64,000 nucleotides of DNA from the NCBI GenBank assembly GCA_005882315.1, contig VBAR01000001.1, positions 1,375,736-1,439,735 of the forward strand, in the 5' to 3' direction. Made by a program: the position numbers and the translations under genes. This DNA comes from Bacteroidota bacterium (lineage in GTDB: Bacteria > Bacteroidota > Bacteroidia > Chitinophagales > Chitinophagaceae). Shown piece by piece: positions 62,807 through 64,000 of this stretch. Positions within the stretch are counted from its first letter, which is position 1. Each line of letters starts with the position of its first letter. The notes beneath the pieces are model-generated. The model did not search any database. It was not told the DNA's origin and was given only the letters and a program-made list of their open reading frames with translations.

Positions 62807-63628
62807 ATGTCATTTAAAAATAAAACAGTTTTTATTACCGGCGCAACAAGAGGCATTGGTAAAGCTATTGGCCTGCGTTTAGCAAAAGAAGGCGCCAACA
62901 TAGTTATTGCTGCGAAAAGTGTAGAAGAAAACCCCAAATTGGGAGGAACAATTTTTACAGCTGCAAAAGAAATGGAAGACGCAGGTGGTAAAGCACTGGC
63001 TGTGCAATGTGATATTCGGATGGAAGATATGATACAAAATGCTGTTAGTAAAGCAGTAGAAACCTTTGGTGGTATTGATATTTTGATCAATAATGCATCA
63101 GCCATCTATCTTACCAATACAGAACAAACAGAACCCAAACGTTTTGACCTGATGCATGACATTAATGTACGGGGAACTTATTTTGTAACGAAGTTTTGTA
63201 TTGAACATTTAAAAAAAGCAGAGAATCCTCATATACTTACACTTTCGCCGCCAATAAATATGAACTCGAAATGGTTTGCCAATCATTTGGCGTATACATT
63301 GGCAAAATATAACATGAGTATGATGGCACTTGGCTGGGCCGCAGAATTGAAAAAATATAAAATTGCATCCAATGCATTGTGGCCAAAGACAACAATTGAT
63401 ACAGCAGCAGTAAGAAACTTATTGGGCGGCTCAACGCTTGCAAACATGAGCCGCACGGTCGACATTATGGCTGATACAGCACATGCCATTTTAAGTAAAC
63501 CATCAACTGAATGTACCGGCAATACTTTTTTAGATGAAGATGTGCTGGCTAAAGAAGGAATTACTGATCTAAGTAAATATTCTGTTGTGCCCGGAGCCAA
63601 ATTGTATACTGATTTATTTACTGAGTAA
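62807..63628 (+). CDS. SDR-family oxidoreductase (HSDL2-like)
   Basis: A 273-residue short-chain dehydrogenase. Cofactor motif 'TGATRGIGKAIG' near residues 12-23, 'NNASAIY', and active site 'YTLAK' (YxxxK) in 'HLAYTLAKYNMSM', with Ser in 'LTLSPP'. The sequence after the Rossmann domain is like HSDL2 without the sterol-carrier domain. Co-transcribed with the AKR gene. Ends before a large bidirectional terminator. Confidence 0.92.
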   Translation: MSFKNKTVFITGATRGIGKAIGLRLAKEGANIVIAAKSVEENPKLGGTIFTAAKEMEDAGGKALAVQCDIRMEDMIQNAVSKAVETFGGIDILINNASAIYLTNTEQTEPKRFDLMHDINVRGTYFVTKFCIEHLKKAENPHILTLSPPINMNSKWFANHLAYTLAKYNMSMMALGWAAELKKYKIASNALWPKTTIDTAAVRNLLGGSTLANMSRTVDIMADTAHAILSKPSTECTGNTFLDEDVLAKEGITDLSKYSVVPGAKLYTDLFTE

Positions 63629-63643
63629 AATGGTCTTACAACA

Positions 63644-63677
63644 AAAGAGGATTGAACTATATAGTTCAATCCTCTTT
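63644..63677. terminator. 34-bp perfect palindrome, bidirectional terminator
   Basis: 17-bp perfect arms, with centre at 63660/63661, 15 nt after the SDR stop and 15 nt after the cytochrome-c stop on the other strand. On the plus strand it is followed by CTATTTTTGG, on the minus strand by TGTTGT. It is the longest perfect palindrome I saw in the window. Confidence 0.85.
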
Positions 63678-63692
63678 CTATTTTTGGGTGAT

Positions 63693-64000
63693 ATCATTTT
63701 GCAACCGGTGGCGGCGGTGGCAACAAATCTGCTTCCGGAATAACATTTTTAATCGGGGGTGTTGATTTGAGATAAGCAAAAATTGCTTTAAGCTCATCAT
63801 CACTCATTTCAGTCGCAGGCATCATAGACATAGGCGGCATGAGAGGCCTTGTGCCTTCAAGACCCATCCATTTTTTTTCATGCAGGCATTTCAGAAATTG
63901 TTCTTCTTTCCAACCACCAATTCCTGATGCATCAGATGTAAGATTGGCCGCATAAGTTATTCCCCATGGTCCGGTCCATGCAGTAAATGTTTGGGTAATT
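63693..64000 (-). CDS. c-type cytochrome, C-terminal part (5' partial)
   Basis: The frame enters from beyond the window edge and ends at TGA 63693-63695. It shows 'AANLTSDASGIGGWKEEQF', 'MPPMSMMPATEMSDDELKAIFAYLKSTPP' (fragments) and a proline tail. 'G-I-G-G-W' plus 'M-P-P-M..M' and 'ELKAIFAYLKS' match the C-terminal part of bacterial monohaem or dihaem cytochromes c; the Met in the MP motif would be the axial ligand. The CxxCH haem motif must be upstream. The Pro-rich tail is typical for periplasmic or lipoprotein-type cytochromes. Confidence 0.82.

Noticed and set aside
1-64000. tRNA, rRNA, CRISPR arrays, insertion sequences, phage genes
   Set aside because: I looked for the characteristic motifs (T-loop GTTCRA, regular direct repeats with spacers, transposase DDE or HUH residues) and found none.

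Overview
The window looks like chromosomal DNA of a Bacteroidetes bacterium, most likely of the Chitinophagaceae type. The evidence is moderate-to-low GC, start codons without clear Shine-Dalgarno sequences, several TAnnTTTG-type promoter boxes, two secreted proteins with type IX secretion C-terminal domains, two LytS/LytTR signalling pairs (one with a huge beta-propeller sensor), tandem FtsX-like permeases, and families such as DUF2911, DUF2400 and PepSY-like secreted proteins. I saw no tRNA, rRNA, CRISPR array, transposase or phage block.

Layout. 1-14.7 kb (+): five consecutive MacB/FtsX-type permease paralogues (the first cut by the window edge), a repeat-rich DUF4097-like surface protein, one ABC ATPase and a TolC-like outer-membrane channel; together an export or envelope-remodelling machine. 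14.8-23.9 kb: a cupin, a stand-alone receiver, a saccharopine-dehydrogenase-like enzyme, an SRPBCC protein, an M23 peptidase, an ABC-2 permease fused to a TlpA-like thioredoxin with its ATPase, an Nfu/NifU scaffold and a bacterial deoxyhypusine-synthase-like enzyme. 23.5-31.9 kb: two PepSY-like secreted proteins, ACP phosphodiesterase, two DUF2911 proteins, asparagine synthetase, a cystathionine gamma-synthase/lyase, a 49-residue lmo0937-type membrane protein, DUF2400 and a fatty-acid-hydroxylase-like membrane protein.

31.9-34.6 kb (-): a GH9 glycoside hydrolase and a NodB-type deacetylase domain in the -1 frame, joined by an A AAA AAG heptamer next to the GH9 stop codon and followed by a GC-rich hairpin. 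This is either a programmed -1 frameshift or a one-base homopolymer indel. 34.7-50 kb: typA, a LytTR regulator with its propeller sensor, a BNR-repeat secreted protein, a tail-fibre-like protein, a metzincin protease and a glycine-rich secreted protein. 50-55 kb (-): a compact set of LytTR regulator, LytS-like kinase, two paralogous lipoproteins, a class-C-beta-lactamase-like hydrolase and an outer-membrane protein. 55-64 kb: a lipoprotein with an internal duplication, a dual-CDGSH protein, meaB, a glycosyltransferase, a Lon-substrate-domain protein, coaX, an outer-membrane protein, lptC, an aldo/keto reductase, an SDR and the 3' end of a cytochrome c gene.

Three places (15.82, 32.68 and 58.55 kb) show a reading frame that would be restored by one extra A in an A-run. 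This shared signature is important when judging whether any of them is biologically programmed. Small dispersed repeats sit at gene edges and supply coding ends of at least two genes.
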